From Prevotella sp. (GTDB lineage Bacteria > Bacteroidota > Bacteroidia > Bacteroidales > Bacteroidaceae): a DNA stretch of 64,000 nucleotides. The translations under genes and the position numbers were made by a program. The notes under the pieces are model-generated. The model saw nothing but the letters and a program-made list of their open reading frames with translations. It had not been told where the DNA came from and did no database searches. Numbering within the stretch: the stretch's first letter is position 1; each line of letters starts with the position of its first letter. The DNA lies in NCBI GenBank assembly GCA_021636625.1, contig JAJWLX010000011.1, positions 1-64,000 of the forward strand, given 5' to 3'. Positions 50,388 through 60,304 of the stretch are shown one piece after another.

Positions 50388-51971
50388 TTAGAACTTGACA
50401 ATACCTTGTCTAGTCAGGGTAATCTGGAAACCTCTATTGTGGCCCAACATCTCTGTACTGCCGAAATCCATTCCGTAAGCTGCCTTTACCGTATATCTTC
50501 TTAAGAAGTGGTAGCTGCCTTCTGCCATGAAGCTGACATTGTGATGCTTCTTCGTAAATGGCAGGACATAGGTTCCCCATCCCTTCTGATAGGAGGCAAG
50601 TACACGATAGCCGAATTTATCGGAAGGCTGACCATCGAATCCCAGGTGATAGGCGATGAAACGGTTATCCTTCACCTCAATCTTTCCATCTGTATTATAG
50701 ATTGGCGAACGATAGAGCGGATTACCCATTACCTGCCCCCAATGCTGCCAGCCGGTATAGTTACTATGATTATAGTAATCGTCCATTCCTGCCAAATGAT
50801 CAGGAATATTCACTGTATGGTCATGGTTATATGGTCCACTCTGGTACTTGGTATGAACGTATTCTAACACAACATTACGAATCCATCTGCCATATTTGAT
50901 ATTCAGTTCCGCACCCAGCATCATGTCCTGGAGGGAATACATAAAGAAGCGATGGCTTTTCTTGCTCTGCCACTCCTTTCCTTCGCCATATCCATTATAA
51001 TCAAGCATAAACATCTGACTATCATCCTCGAAGAAATGATCAGCATAAACGCCCAACTTCCAGGTGTCAGCATTATAGTTGATGCGCATGAGCCAAGATC
51101 CCAACTGGTTGCCGGCAATATTGGCATACTGACCTTCACCATCATCTTGTCCGCCAGGAATAAAAGCATGCCATATTCCCTTTAATCCACCTTCTGTAGC
51201 CTTGCATTTGAGTCCGCCATTTCCATCATAGGTGTATGGCTTGCCACCAAACTGTGCTGCCATTTCCAAGCCCAATTCGATACTCAAGGGGCAGAATGCG
51301 GCTTCGTTTCCAATTCGCAGATAGCCTGCCTTGCTATGATAGAGCACGCCTTCAGAATACTTGGATTTGCGCTGGGTGAAATCATGCTGCCAGTTTTCAT
51401 CGGTGAATTTTCCAAAAGCGATATGTCCCTTGAGTTGAACCCAATGATTTAAAATAGGTAGCGTCCAATATTCCGGTAAGGCTAATCTTACCTGCGGTAC
51501 AGGTCGAGCGTTAATGCCCAGCGTCTGGCTACCACTGGAAAGCGTCTGGTTCTTCAATTCCATCGGATATTCTTTAGCTCCCACACTGAGCACACCATGC
51601 AGCCATCTTACTTCTGCAAAAGCCTGCTGCACAATGAACTTGCTGGTAAAATGAGTGGGCAATACCAGATCTACACCATAACCTACTCCCCATCTGCGCT
51701 GATTATCTGTGGATAGAGGTCGTATCAAACTGCCTCTTAGATAGGCATTCGCCTCTTTCAGAGAACTTAAACCATACCGATTGGCATTGAGCCAAAGGGG
51801 TGTCTTGCCCTTTGAAAAAGTAGCTTGCCTTTCTATTCTATATTCCAGAGCACTATCGAGTCTTAATTTTGTAGGTTCCGCATCTTCCTGAAAACAATAT
51901 TGTGCCTTTAATGATTGTGGGCACGCTATAGTAAGGAGGCAAAGCGAAACCAAATAGAAAACTTTCTTCAT
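50388..51971 (-). CDS. Capsule assembly protein Wzi family
   Basis: 527 residues with signal peptide (cleavage near SLKA, residue 23). The whole chain alternates beta strands with aromatic belts (KTPLWLNANRYGLSSLKEAN, RRWGVGYGVDLVLP, EVRWLHGVLSVGAKEYPMEL, GYRVLASYQKGWGTY), the outer-membrane barrel of Wzi, which anchors or organises surface polysaccharide. It is divergent from the wzz-led cluster, supporting this role. Confidence 0.85.
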   Translation of the reverse strand: MKKVFYLVSLCLLTIACPQSLKAQYCFQEDAEPTKLRLDSALEYRIERQATFSKGKTPLWLNANRYGLSSLKEANAYLRGSLIRPLSTDNQRRWGVGYGVDLVLPTHFTSKFIVQQAFAEVRWLHGVLSVGAKEYPMELKNQTLSSGSQTLGINARPVPQVRLALPEYWTLPILNHWVQLKGHIAFGKFTDENWQHDFTQRKSKYSEGVLYHSKAGYLRIGNEAAFCPLSIELGLEMAAQFGGKPYTYDGNGGLKCKATEGGLKGIWHAFIPGGQDDGEGQYANIAGNQLGSWLMRINYNADTWKLGVYADHFFEDDSQMFMLDYNGYGEGKEWQSKKSHRFFMYSLQDMMLGAELNIKYGRWIRNVVLEYVHTKYQSGPYNHDHTVNIPDHLAGMDDYYNHSNYTGWQHWGQVMGNPLYRSPIYNTDGKIEVKDNRFIAYHLGFDGQPSDKFGYRVLASYQKGWGTYVLPFTKKHHNVSFMAEGSYHFLRRYTVKAAYGMDFGSTEMLGHNRGFQITLTRQGIVKF

Positions 51972-52176
51972 ATCAATGTTTTATCTATAAAACTGCATAA
52001 ACACTCATTTTATTGTAGTTTTTGCAGTTACTTTAACATTCCTTACGAAAAGTCGGGCTATAAACCTGGATTGGAAAGATAAAATTCGCCAAAATACAAT
52101 AATTCAACAATACATACGTTACATTATATAAGATATAAGAATTAGATTAGAAAGGTTTTTGTAAACAAGATAAATA

Positions 52177-53226
52177 ATGGAAAATAAAGAAGAACATCTC
52201 AAACAAATAGATGTGGTGGCAATAGCTAAGGAAATGAAGAAGCATAAGAAACTGTATCTTATCGCTCTTCCTATTACTTTCGTTCTCTCTTGCCTGCTCA
52301 TCCTCTGTGTGCCAAGGTATTATTCTAGTACAGCAAAATTGGCTCCGGAAATATCAAGCTTCAGTTCGAGTTCATTAGGTGATATTGCTTCTTCATTCGG
52401 TTTCGACTTAGGGGGAAGCTCAGCAAACGGAGATGCCATCTTTCCGGAACTCTACCCTGAGCTGATAGAATCCAACGACTTTATGGTAGGTATGTTTGAT
52501 GTCAAGGTGAAATCTAAAGATGGAAGTATCAACACTACCTATTATGATTATCTTGCCACCAAGCGACAGACACCTTGGTGGACAAAAGCGTATAATTCCG
52601 TAAAACAGCTGTTTGATACACCTGATTCTACACCCGTAAGTAAAAACGGAAAAGTTAATCCTTTCCAACTTACCCGACGTCAGGATCAGATAGCCCGACT
52701 TATGAGCAAAAACATCAAATGTGATATCGATAAGAAGAACTATGTGATTTCTATCTCCGTAGAAGATCAGGATCCTCTGATATGTGCAACCCTTGCTGAT
52801 ACGGTTCAGGCTAAACTTCAGGATTTCATCACTGACTATCGTACCAAAAAAGCGAAGAAAGACTTAGAGTACTACAAGAAGTTGAGCAGTGATGCCAAGT
52901 CAAAATATGAGCGCATCAGACAGCAGTATGGCAGTTATTCTGATGCCAACCAGGATGTGGTATTGGAAAGCTACCGCTTGAAAGCCAACGATATGGAAAA
53001 TGAGATGCAGTTGCTTTACAACACATACACAACTCTTCAGGCTCAGGTACAGCAGGCTCAGGCGAAACTTCTGATGCAAACTCCAGCCTTTACGACCCTG
53101 CAGAGTGCATCTGTACCATTGAAGCCAGCAGGACCAAAGAGAATGCTGTTTGTTCTCGGAATGACATTCATCGCATTCTTCGTCGTGACAGTATATTCCA
53201 TTAGAAAATTGATTTTTAGAGAGTAG
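52177..53226 (+). CDS. Polysaccharide chain-length determinant (Wzz family)
   Basis: 349 residues. The start MENKEEHLKQIDVVAIAKEM precedes the first membrane segment (LYLIALPITFVLSCLLILCV, about 31-50); the periplasmic part has a Ser-rich stretch (SSFSSSSLGD) and a long coiled coil (~220-300); the second membrane segment is near 323-342, preceded by the Pro-rich motif SVPLKPAGPKR. No tyrosine kinase domain is attached. It sets polymer length with the Wzy-like polymerase two genes on. Confidence 0.85.
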   Translation: MENKEEHLKQIDVVAIAKEMKKHKKLYLIALPITFVLSCLLILCVPRYYSSTAKLAPEISSFSSSSLGDIASSFGFDLGGSSANGDAIFPELYPELIESNDFMVGMFDVKVKSKDGSINTTYYDYLATKRQTPWWTKAYNSVKQLFDTPDSTPVSKNGKVNPFQLTRRQDQIARLMSKNIKCDIDKKNYVISISVEDQDPLICATLADTVQAKLQDFITDYRTKKAKKDLEYYKKLSSDAKSKYERIRQQYGSYSDANQDVVLESYRLKANDMENEMQLLYNTYTTLQAQVQQAQAKLLMQTPAFTTLQSASVPLKPAGPKRMLFVLGMTFIAFFVVTVYSIRKLIFRE

Positions 53227-53243
53227 AAACAATAATAATAATA

Positions 53244-54803
53244 ATGAGCAAAATGAATGAACATAATCATAGCAACTATTCCAAGCGAATTGCAACCAAC
53301 ACTTTGGTGCTATTCGCCAGAATGCTCATTATTACCATTGTCAATCTCTATACTGTGCGCTGGGTATTGAAAGGTCTTGGCACAGAGGATTATGGAATCT
53401 ACAATGCAGTGGCAGGTGTGGTTACTACTGGCACCTGTATCAGCAGTGTTCTAGCGATGGCTACGCAGCGATTCTATTCTTACGCAATAGGCTTGGGTGA
53501 GAAGGAAAAGCTAACCAGAATATTCTCTGCCAGTGTGAATTTAGTTATTGTGTTTTCGATTATCACAATCCTTGTCCTTGAACTTGTAGGAAATTGGTTC
53601 GTTTCCACACAAATGACAATACCTGTAGATAGGCTGTCTGCTGCAAGCTGGGTGTTCCAGTTTTCTATATTCTCGTTTGTTTTTACCTTACTTCAGATTC
53701 CATATGTAGGAGCAATCTTCTCTAATGAAGATATGGGAGTATATGCACTCGTATCTTCTGTAGATTGTTTCATAAAATTGATGATTGCGGCTTTGATCTG
53801 TATGTTTGGTTTCGATCATCTTATTTTATATAGTGGCGCCATGATGATTGAATCTGGATTAGTGATGGTAGTTTATATGCTTGTTGCTTCTCGCAAATAC
53901 ATCGAATGCAGATATATAAAAGGAATAGACAAGGGGCTATCCAGAGAATTGATATCATTCTCTGGATGGACATTTTATGGTGCTTTGTCTGGAATGGGCA
54001 TGACTCAGGGAAGTATCATTTTGCTCAACATCTTCTTTGGTCCACTGGTAAATGCTGCATTTTGTATTGGCAACCAATTATACAATGCCATCAACACGTT
54101 GAGCAATAGTATAATTGTTGCATTCCGTCCAACATTAATCAAATCCTATTCGTGCCAGGATATGCTATATATGCAGCAACTTTATTTTTATGCCAATAAG
54201 GCTATTTTGTATTTGCTGTGTTTGGTTGCAATGCCTTTAATGTTGGAAACGGAAAATGTACTGCAATTCTGGTTAGGATACAGCACTCCGGAAATCATAC
54301 TCTTTTGCAGACTCTATATTATATATACGATTGTTTTGACTTTACATAATCCGATAACTATCATTATGCAAGCTACAGGAAAGATCAGAAAGTATAGTTT
54401 ATATGTAGAAAGTCTTACCATTATGAACATTCCAGTTTGTTGGGGACTGTTTATACTAGACTGTCCTTCTTATACTATCTTTATCGTAATGATAGTCTTG
54501 TGTCTGATAGCTCACAATATAAGATTGGTGATGCTGAGAAAAGCTGTTCCAGAACTGAAGCTGAGAAGTTATTATAAACATCTGATACTTCCTGCCTTCT
54601 TCATACTGGGCATAACGAGTATGTTGGAACTGTTCTTGCTGCAGTTACCGATAGCAGGTTTTCAAAGATTTGGGCTAATCGTGATCTCTTCAGTCATGGT
54701 AATGTCAATATTGATATACGTATGGGGCTTTTCGGAAGCCGAACGAAAATTATTGCATTCACTGATTCATAAGGTAGTGAATAAAAGGCAAACAGTATTA
54801 TAA
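53244..54803 (+). CDS. Polysaccharide flippase (Wzx-like)
   Basis: 519 residues with about fourteen membrane segments, beginning RIATNTLVLFARMLIITIVN. GTEDYGIYNAVAGVVTTGTC is the usual signature after the second segment of MOP-superfamily repeat-unit exporters in Bacteroidota. It should flip undecaprenyl-linked repeat units across the inner membrane. It follows wzz by 17 nt. The DNA is visibly more AT-rich than the flanks, as is common for horizontally exchanged glycan genes. Confidence 0.85.
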   Translation: MSKMNEHNHSNYSKRIATNTLVLFARMLIITIVNLYTVRWVLKGLGTEDYGIYNAVAGVVTTGTCISSVLAMATQRFYSYAIGLGEKEKLTRIFSASVNLVIVFSIITILVLELVGNWFVSTQMTIPVDRLSAASWVFQFSIFSFVFTLLQIPYVGAIFSNEDMGVYALVSSVDCFIKLMIAALICMFGFDHLILYSGAMMIESGLVMVVYMLVASRKYIECRYIKGIDKGLSRELISFSGWTFYGALSGMGMTQGSIILLNIFFGPLVNAAFCIGNQLYNAINTLSNSIIVAFRPTLIKSYSCQDMLYMQQLYFYANKAILYLLCLVAMPLMLETENVLQFWLGYSTPEIILFCRLYIIYTIVLTLHNPITIIMQATGKIRKYSLYVESLTIMNIPVCWGLFILDCPSYTIFIVMIVLCLIAHNIRLVMLRKAVPELKLRSYYKHLILPAFFILGITSMLELFLLQLPIAGFQRFGLIVISSVMVMSILIYVWGFSEAERKLLHSLIHKVVNKRQTVL

Positions 54804-54818
54804 AGGAAACAATAAATT

Positions 54819-55874
54819 ATGGGATACATTTTACTATCAGTACTTTTGATAACGATTATACTTTGTTATCTGGAAGATTACATCAAGCGATATAGATTTT
54901 TTCTATATATCTTGATGGGATTCGTTATGGTTCTTATAGCAGGATTACGCGAAATAGGTCTGGATCCTGATTCTGAAAATTACGAGTATTCTTTCCATCA
55001 TTATTATCAGAGTTCTGAGATGGGTATGGTAGAACCATCGTTTACTCTCATATCTGCTGTTCTAAATGTATTTACAGATAATGTGCATCTTTTGTTTTTA
55101 GTTTATGCATTCCTTGGTGTCACTATCAAGCTATATGCATTCAAAAAAAACTTGCAATGCATTTTCGTGCCAATGATGTTATATATAAGTTTCTACTTTG
55201 TATTGCATGAAATGACACAAATTAGAGCTGGAGTTGTGTCTGCTTTATTCTTGTTGGCTGTGTACCACATAGCTAAAAAAGAAAAAAGAAAAGCATTACT
55301 GCTGATCATAGTTGGCTCATTCTTCCACTATTCCTCCTTAGCTCTGCTACCAACACTCGTGTTTGGCAATAAAGATTTCAACCGAAAAGGAAGTATATTA
55401 ATAGCGTTGCTCATACCCCTAAGCTATCTCATATATTTCGGTGGTATCAGTATGCTACTGAATACTGATATTCCACTTATCGGCAACAAACTAGCCATCT
55501 ACCAGCAGGCAATGGAAAAAGGAAAAATGACAGTAAACATAAATGTCTTTGATCCTGTACACCTTGTCTCCGTGATGTTGTTTTACTACACATTATATTT
55601 TCGAAAGACAATCACCGCCTTCAATGAAAACTATAATGTTGTAATAAAAATAGTGGCACTAGGGCTGTTCTTGCATACTAGTTTGGCTTTTCTCCCAGTT
55701 CTAGCTTTGAGAATCAGTCAGTTATACTGTATCGTTAACATTTTCTTATTTTCAGGGATCGTATATACATTCAAACAGAAATGGATGGGAATTACAATCC
55801 TGGTGTTATTATCGATATTCCAAATGTATCTCGCTTTACCTCATTATGGATTAGGTGATATCGTGAGATTTTAA
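54819..55874 (+). CDS. EpsG-family polysaccharide polymerase (Wzy-like)
   Basis: 351 residues with about nine to ten membrane segments. The motif FVMVLIAGLREIGLDPDSEN in the first periplasmic loop is typical for EpsG-like proteins (GLRxxxxDxxxY), followed by HEMTQIRAGVVSALFLLA and SFFHYSSLALLP, also conserved in this family. It should join repeat units into the polymer. 15 nt from the flippase gene and 13 nt from the next. Confidence 0.85.
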   Translation: MGYILLSVLLITIILCYLEDYIKRYRFFLYILMGFVMVLIAGLREIGLDPDSENYEYSFHHYYQSSEMGMVEPSFTLISAVLNVFTDNVHLLFLVYAFLGVTIKLYAFKKNLQCIFVPMMLYISFYFVLHEMTQIRAGVVSALFLLAVYHIAKKEKRKALLLIIVGSFFHYSSLALLPTLVFGNKDFNRKGSILIALLIPLSYLIYFGGISMLLNTDIPLIGNKLAIYQQAMEKGKMTVNINVFDPVHLVSVMLFYYTLYFRKTITAFNENYNVVIKIVALGLFLHTSLAFLPVLALRISQLYCIVNIFLFSGIVYTFKQKWMGITILVLLSIFQMYLALPHYGLGDIVRF

Positions 55875-55887
55875 ATAAAGAAATACA

Positions 55888-57039
55888 ATGAAAGCAAGAG
55901 TTATAGCATTTTACCTGCCACAGTTTTACCCGATTCCCGAAAACGACAAGGTTTGGGGACCGGGATTCACAGAATGGACGAATGTAGCCAAGGCTCGTCC
56001 GGTTTTTCATGGGCACTATCAGCCCAGAATACCGGCAGATTTAGGTTTCTATGATCTTCGTTTGCCTGAGACTCGCGAACAGCAGGCTGATTTGGCTCGC
56101 GAAGCAGGTATAGAAGGTTTCTGCTACTGGCATTACTGGATGGGTAATGGAAAGCGCCTGTTGCAGCGTCCTTTCGATGAAGTACTAAATTCCGGCAAGC
56201 CAGATTTTCCTTTCTGCCTGGCATGGGCAAACCATGACTGGAAAACAGGAACATGGAAGAACAATGGTGGCAACCAGATGATCTGCGAACAGAAATATCC
56301 TGGAGACGATGATTATATTGCTCACTTTCATTATGTTCTAAAAGCTTTCAAAGACCATCGCTACATTACAGTAGATGGAAAGCCACTGTTCTTGATATTC
56401 GACCCTTACCACTTTAAAGATATAACCCATTTTATCCATCTCTGGCGTGACTTAGCCAAAGAAAGCGGATTGAAAGGTATTTACTTCGTTGCTATGTGCT
56501 CAGCCACAACCACCATAAAGCGCAATGAAGATGGCTCTTTGAGCAGAGTGGTTCCTAATCTGGACAGTGCTTCTGAGGTTTATGAAAGCTTTATCAAACT
56601 AGGATTTGATGGCATTAATCCAATGGGAAAAAACCGTGCAGAAATGGTGTATCAAGGAAAATATTGTCGCATCATTCGAAGAGCATTACAAAAGAAGTTT
56701 TCCTTTCTGCCTCCGTTGAAATATGATTATCCGAAAGTGATGAAGCATTTCTATATGCCCGAAGACCAATGGAACAATGTATTCCCTACTCTCTTCCCAC
56801 AATGGGACAGAACTCCAAGAGCAGGCAAGCATGAGGGGATATACGTAAACGCTACCCCACAGAATTTTGAGGAGCATATCAGAGGGGCACTTCAAATTAT
56901 TAGAAACAAACCGGAAGATAAGAAAATTCTATTCTTGCGTTCTTGGAACGAATGGGGCGAAGGAAACTATGTGGAACCAGACTCATTATATGGCCACGGT
57001 TTTCTAGATGCCATAAAAAATGAAATAAAAGCGGAATAA
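55888..57039 (+). CDS. WbsX-type glycoside hydrolase family 99-like protein
   Basis: 383 residues without signal peptide. FYLPQFYPIPENDKVWGPGF, TEWTNVAKARPVFHGHYQP, FCYWHYWMGNGKRLLQRPF and LFLRSWNEWGEGNYVEPD are the WbsX signatures found in O-antigen and capsule clusters; the family has a GH99-like barrel. Its precise job in polymer building (glycosyl transfer or trimming) is not established. Here it lies between polymerase and fucosyltransferase-like genes with 2 nt to the latter. Confidence 0.88.
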   Translation: MKARVIAFYLPQFYPIPENDKVWGPGFTEWTNVAKARPVFHGHYQPRIPADLGFYDLRLPETREQQADLAREAGIEGFCYWHYWMGNGKRLLQRPFDEVLNSGKPDFPFCLAWANHDWKTGTWKNNGGNQMICEQKYPGDDDYIAHFHYVLKAFKDHRYITVDGKPLFLIFDPYHFKDITHFIHLWRDLAKESGLKGIYFVAMCSATTTIKRNEDGSLSRVVPNLDSASEVYESFIKLGFDGINPMGKNRAEMVYQGKYCRIIRRALQKKFSFLPPLKYDYPKVMKHFYMPEDQWNNVFPTLFPQWDRTPRAGKHEGIYVNATPQNFEEHIRGALQIIRNKPEDKKILFLRSWNEWGEGNYVEPDSLYGHGFLDAIKNEIKAE

Positions 57040-57040
57040 A

Positions 57041-57856
57041 ATGGAAATAAAAATAATCCCGACAGGAGGACTTTGCAATCGACTGAGAGCTATCGCAACT
57101 ACCATTGCGATAGCAAAGCACTATAACTGTTCGCTATCCATCTATTGGAACAACAGTAGAGGACTCAAGGCAAACTTTGCCGACTTATTCGAACCTATTC
57201 ATATAGAAAAAGTGCATCTGATAGAGAATACGCAATGGCTATATCATATCAACGGAACCAAGGATTATCTCTTGAGAAAATGGTTCCTTCGGTTGGGTAA
57301 TGAGCAGGTAGTTTTCAATCATAGCATCTATAGAGAAGGAGATATCTATCAGAAGTTGAAAAGTAATTATAAGGGCAACCTACTCTTGATTTCTTGCTAT
57401 CCTATGTGTACGGATTATCAAATTCAGAACATATTCGTTCCGAAAAGAGATCTTCAGCTGCGGATTGATCAAATAACCTCGACTTTCTCGAAAAATATGA
57501 TTGGTGTTCATATCAGAAGAACAGACAACATAGCTTCTATCAATTCTTCACCAATAAATGTTTTTGTCCATCTTATGCAACTTGAAATAGAAAAAGATGA
57601 TACTGTGAAGTTTTATGTGGCTAGTGATGATGAGAAGGTAAAAAAAGAACTGCAAGATAAATTTCCTGGAAGAGTCATTACATTAATGGATGATACCAGT
57701 AGAGACTCTCTCGAAGGTATGAAATTCGCTGTAGTGGATTTATTCTGTCTAAGTAAGACTAAAAAAATATTGGGTAGCGTGGCATCCTCCTATTCGCAAA
57801 TTGCAGCTGAAATTGGAGGTATCAAAATAGAATATGCTAAATGTAATGAGAATTAA
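57041..57856 (+). CDS. Fucosyltransferase-like glycosyltransferase
   Basis: 271 residues. PTGGLCNRLRAIATTIAIAK near the start and IGVHIRRTDN near 152-160 (the HxRRxD motif for GDP-fucose binding) place it with the alpha-1,2/alpha-1,6-fucosyltransferase and protein O-fucosyltransferase superfamily; the final part KILGSVASSYSQIAAEIGG fits the third conserved motif. It may add fucose or another GDP-linked sugar to the repeat unit. Acceptor and linkage cannot be read. Start is 2 nt after the previous stop. Confidence 0.75.
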   Translation: MEIKIIPTGGLCNRLRAIATTIAIAKHYNCSLSIYWNNSRGLKANFADLFEPIHIEKVHLIENTQWLYHINGTKDYLLRKWFLRLGNEQVVFNHSIYREGDIYQKLKSNYKGNLLLISCYPMCTDYQIQNIFVPKRDLQLRIDQITSTFSKNMIGVHIRRTDNIASINSSPINVFVHLMQLEIEKDDTVKFYVASDDEKVKKELQDKFPGRVITLMDDTSRDSLEGMKFAVVDLFCLSKTKKILGSVASSYSQIAAEIGGIKIEYAKCNEN

Positions 57857-57863
57857 ATAGTTT

Positions 57864-58685
57864 ATGACACCAGAAATAAGTATCATCATACCAACTTACG
57901 CTCCTGGAGAATTACTCAGAATGTGTTTAGATTGCCTGGAGCAGCAAACCTTAGGCAAGGAGGCGTATGAGGTATGTCTCGTTTTGAATGGAGACAAAGA
58001 ACCTTATTATGCCAATATAAAGGAGTATCTGGAAAATTATAAGATGAAGGTTAATTTGATTTATAGTGAGCACAAAGGTGTTTCGTTTGCTCGAAATCTA
58101 GGCATAGATATTGCAAAAGGTAAATTCCTTACCTTCATCGACGATGATGATCTTGTAAGTCCAAACTATCTGGAACAATTAAGCAAAAACAGTTGCGACA
58201 ATGGAATCACTGTTGCCAATATGATTGCTTTCAGAGGACAAGTTGAAAATGTGGCAGATCATTATCTTTCTTCGGCTTATCAGCAATATGATGTAGGGAA
58301 GAAAAAGAATATTTTCCGTCATCGCAGTCTGCTGTCTACTGCTTGTTGCAAACTTATTCCCCGCCCATTGATTGGTAATATTCGCTTTAGAACGAATTTA
58401 TCTCATGGTGAAGATTCCTTCTTTATGTTTATGGTATCGGCAGGTATCAGACAAATAAACGTTACATCTCCATCCGCCATTTACTATATTCGTAAGAGAG
58501 ACAACTCATCCTCGAGAAGCAAGGATAATAGGCGCAAAAAGCAGATAATGGAGATCAAGCTCTTCTATTTCTATACAAAAGAGTATTTCTCACATATAAA
58601 AAAATATAATTTACTACTCTACGTAAGTCGCATAGTTGCAACTGCTTACAAGTTGTTTCTAGAAGATTACGTAAAACCTCTGTAA
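57864..58685 (+). CDS. Family 2 glycosyltransferase
   Basis: 273 residues. EISIIIPTYAPGELLRMCLD at the start, GVSFARNLGIDIAKGK and FIDDDDLVSPNYLE (the metal-binding DxD) define a GT-A inverting enzyme of family 2. A C-terminal part with SHGEDSFFMFM gives the usual catalytic ED pair. It has 8 nt to the gene before. Substrate unknown. Confidence 0.88.
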   Translation: MTPEISIIIPTYAPGELLRMCLDCLEQQTLGKEAYEVCLVLNGDKEPYYANIKEYLENYKMKVNLIYSEHKGVSFARNLGIDIAKGKFLTFIDDDDLVSPNYLEQLSKNSCDNGITVANMIAFRGQVENVADHYLSSAYQQYDVGKKKNIFRHRSLLSTACCKLIPRPLIGNIRFRTNLSHGEDSFFMFMVSAGIRQINVTSPSAIYYIRKRDNSSSRSKDNRRKKQIMEIKLFYFYTKEYFSHIKKYNLLLYVSRIVATAYKLFLEDYVKPL

Positions 58686-58752
58686 AAGTTTCTTGCTTCT
58701 TTTACAATATTTAGCTGTTTGGCTCGTTATAATATTAAACGGATAAAAGAGA

Positions 58753-59562
58753 ATGGATAGGAACAGGTTAGTATCAGTTATCATGCCCACTTATAATGCC
58801 GGCAAATATCTTGCCGACAGCATAAGTAGTATCCTTGACCAAACCTATCTTGACCTGGAATTGCTGATTACAGATGACGGTTCCACGGATCCGGTAACTC
58901 TGGATATTCTGCACAAGATAGAGGAAAGGGATAGCCGGGTGGATGTGCTCTATCTTGACCACAACCATGGAGCAGGATACGCCCGGAACAAGAGCATAGA
59001 ACGTGCCAGAGGAAGATACATCGCTTTCTGTGATAGTGACGACCGGTGGACACCGGATAAACTGGAAAAACAAATCGCATTCATGAACCAGAAACAGTGT
59101 GCTCTATCCTGTGCCTCATACATCATCTTCAATTTGAACGAACAAAAATCTGTAGGCATCAATATCGCACCGCCTAAAATCACCTTCTCTATGATGAAGC
59201 GGGATAATAAAATAGGTTGCCTCACTGCTATCTATGATACCCAACTGCTGGGCAGAAAATACTATATGCCCACTTTGCGCAAGCGACAGGATTGGGCACT
59301 CTTCCTGCAGATTCTGAAAGATTGCAAGGTGTGTTATTCCTACCCCAGCCAGCCGCTGGCTGTGTATTGCCGCCACAAGCATTCCATATCCAGCAGCAAG
59401 ATATCACTTGCTAAATACAATATAGCTGTTTATCGTAGCATTCTGGGGTATGGATGGTTGAAGGCTTGCTTCTACTTTGCTTTTTTGTTTTTACCAACTT
59501 ACATTCTGAAGCTAATGAAGCGAGAACTGGATAGTTACTGCTTTGTTAAAAGAAAAGGATAG
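58753..59562 (+). CDS. Family 2 glycosyltransferase
   Basis: 269 residues. VSVIMPTYNAGKYLADSISS, ITDDGSTDPVT, GAGYARNKSIERARGRYIAF and CDSDDRWTPDKLE are classical GT2 motifs with the DxD as DSD. The later RKRQDWALFLQIL has the catalytic-type acidic residue. Base composition returns towards the genome average here, unlike the previous genes. Donor and acceptor cannot be told. Confidence 0.9.
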   Translation: MDRNRLVSVIMPTYNAGKYLADSISSILDQTYLDLELLITDDGSTDPVTLDILHKIEERDSRVDVLYLDHNHGAGYARNKSIERARGRYIAFCDSDDRWTPDKLEKQIAFMNQKQCALSCASYIIFNLNEQKSVGINIAPPKITFSMMKRDNKIGCLTAIYDTQLLGRKYYMPTLRKRQDWALFLQILKDCKVCYSYPSQPLAVYCRHKHSISSSKISLAKYNIAVYRSILGYGWLKACFYFAFLFLPTYILKLMKRELDSYCFVKRKG

Positions 59563-59618
59563 CTAAATATAATATATGGCACAACTTTACGTTTATATAG
59601 TAAATGGAATAACTCTAT

Positions 59619-60254
59619 ATGAGAAATAGTATAGTTAAAACAGAAGTCATAGCAGATGGTATGAGTGCTATGGAGCGAAACGTCAAGCGAGTTGGCGACT
59701 TTCTGTTAGCAACCATCAGCTTACTGCTCGTTTCGCCTCTCATGCTTCTAATATATATAATGGTAAGATGTGAAGATGGTGGACCAGCCATTTTTCGGCA
59801 GGAACGCATCGGACGGTTTGGGCGCCCCTTCAACATCTATAAATTCAGAAGCATGACGGTGGATGCAGAAAAGAATGGTCCTCAGCTCTGTTCCCATAAA
59901 AAAGATGAGCGACTTACACGCATAGGCAAGTTTCTGAGAAAACATCATCTGGATGAACTTCCTCAGCTTTGGAATGTTTTGTGTGGCGATATGTCGTTTA
60001 TTGGTCCAAGACCAGAACGAAAGTTCTATATAGACCAGATTATGGAGCGTGACCCTAGATATAAGAATCTGTATCAGATTCGCCCTGGTGTTACTTCCTA
60101 CGCAACCCTCTATAACGGATACACAGATACGATGGAGAAGATGTTGCGCCGCCTGGATATGGACCTATACTACCTGGAGCATCGCTCATGGTGGTTTGAT
60201 GCCAGAATCTTAGGCAAGACTTTCATCAAGATGATCTTCGGAAGAGTGTTCTAA
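59619..60254 (+). CDS. Initiating sugar phosphotransferase (monotopic PGT)
   Basis: 211 residues, the short PglC/WecP-like form of the bacterial sugar transferase family. A membrane re-entrant helix (FLLATISLLLVSPLMLLIYI) is followed by FRQERIGRFGRPFNIYKFRS, then KHHLDELPQLWNVLCGDMSF and IGPRPE with the catalytic region. It starts the repeat unit by moving a sugar 1-phosphate to undecaprenyl phosphate. As last gene of the cluster it closes the set wzz-wzx-wzy-glycosyltransferases. Confidence 0.9.
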   Translation: MRNSIVKTEVIADGMSAMERNVKRVGDFLLATISLLLVSPLMLLIYIMVRCEDGGPAIFRQERIGRFGRPFNIYKFRSMTVDAEKNGPQLCSHKKDERLTRIGKFLRKHHLDELPQLWNVLCGDMSFIGPRPERKFYIDQIMERDPRYKNLYQIRPGVTSYATLYNGYTDTMEKMLRRLDMDLYYLEHRSWWFDARILGKTFIKMIFGRVF

Positions 60255-60257
60255 AAC

Positions 60258-60299
60258 AAAAAAGTCATACCCCCAATCAAAGGGATATGACTTTTTTTT
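60258..60299. terminator. Bidirectional terminator between convergent genes
   Basis: AAAAAAGTCATA (60258-60269) pairs with TATGACTTTTTT (60286-60297), with CCC/GGG inside; T-tracts on both sides. Confidence 0.85.
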
Positions 60300-60304
60300 G
60301 TTTC

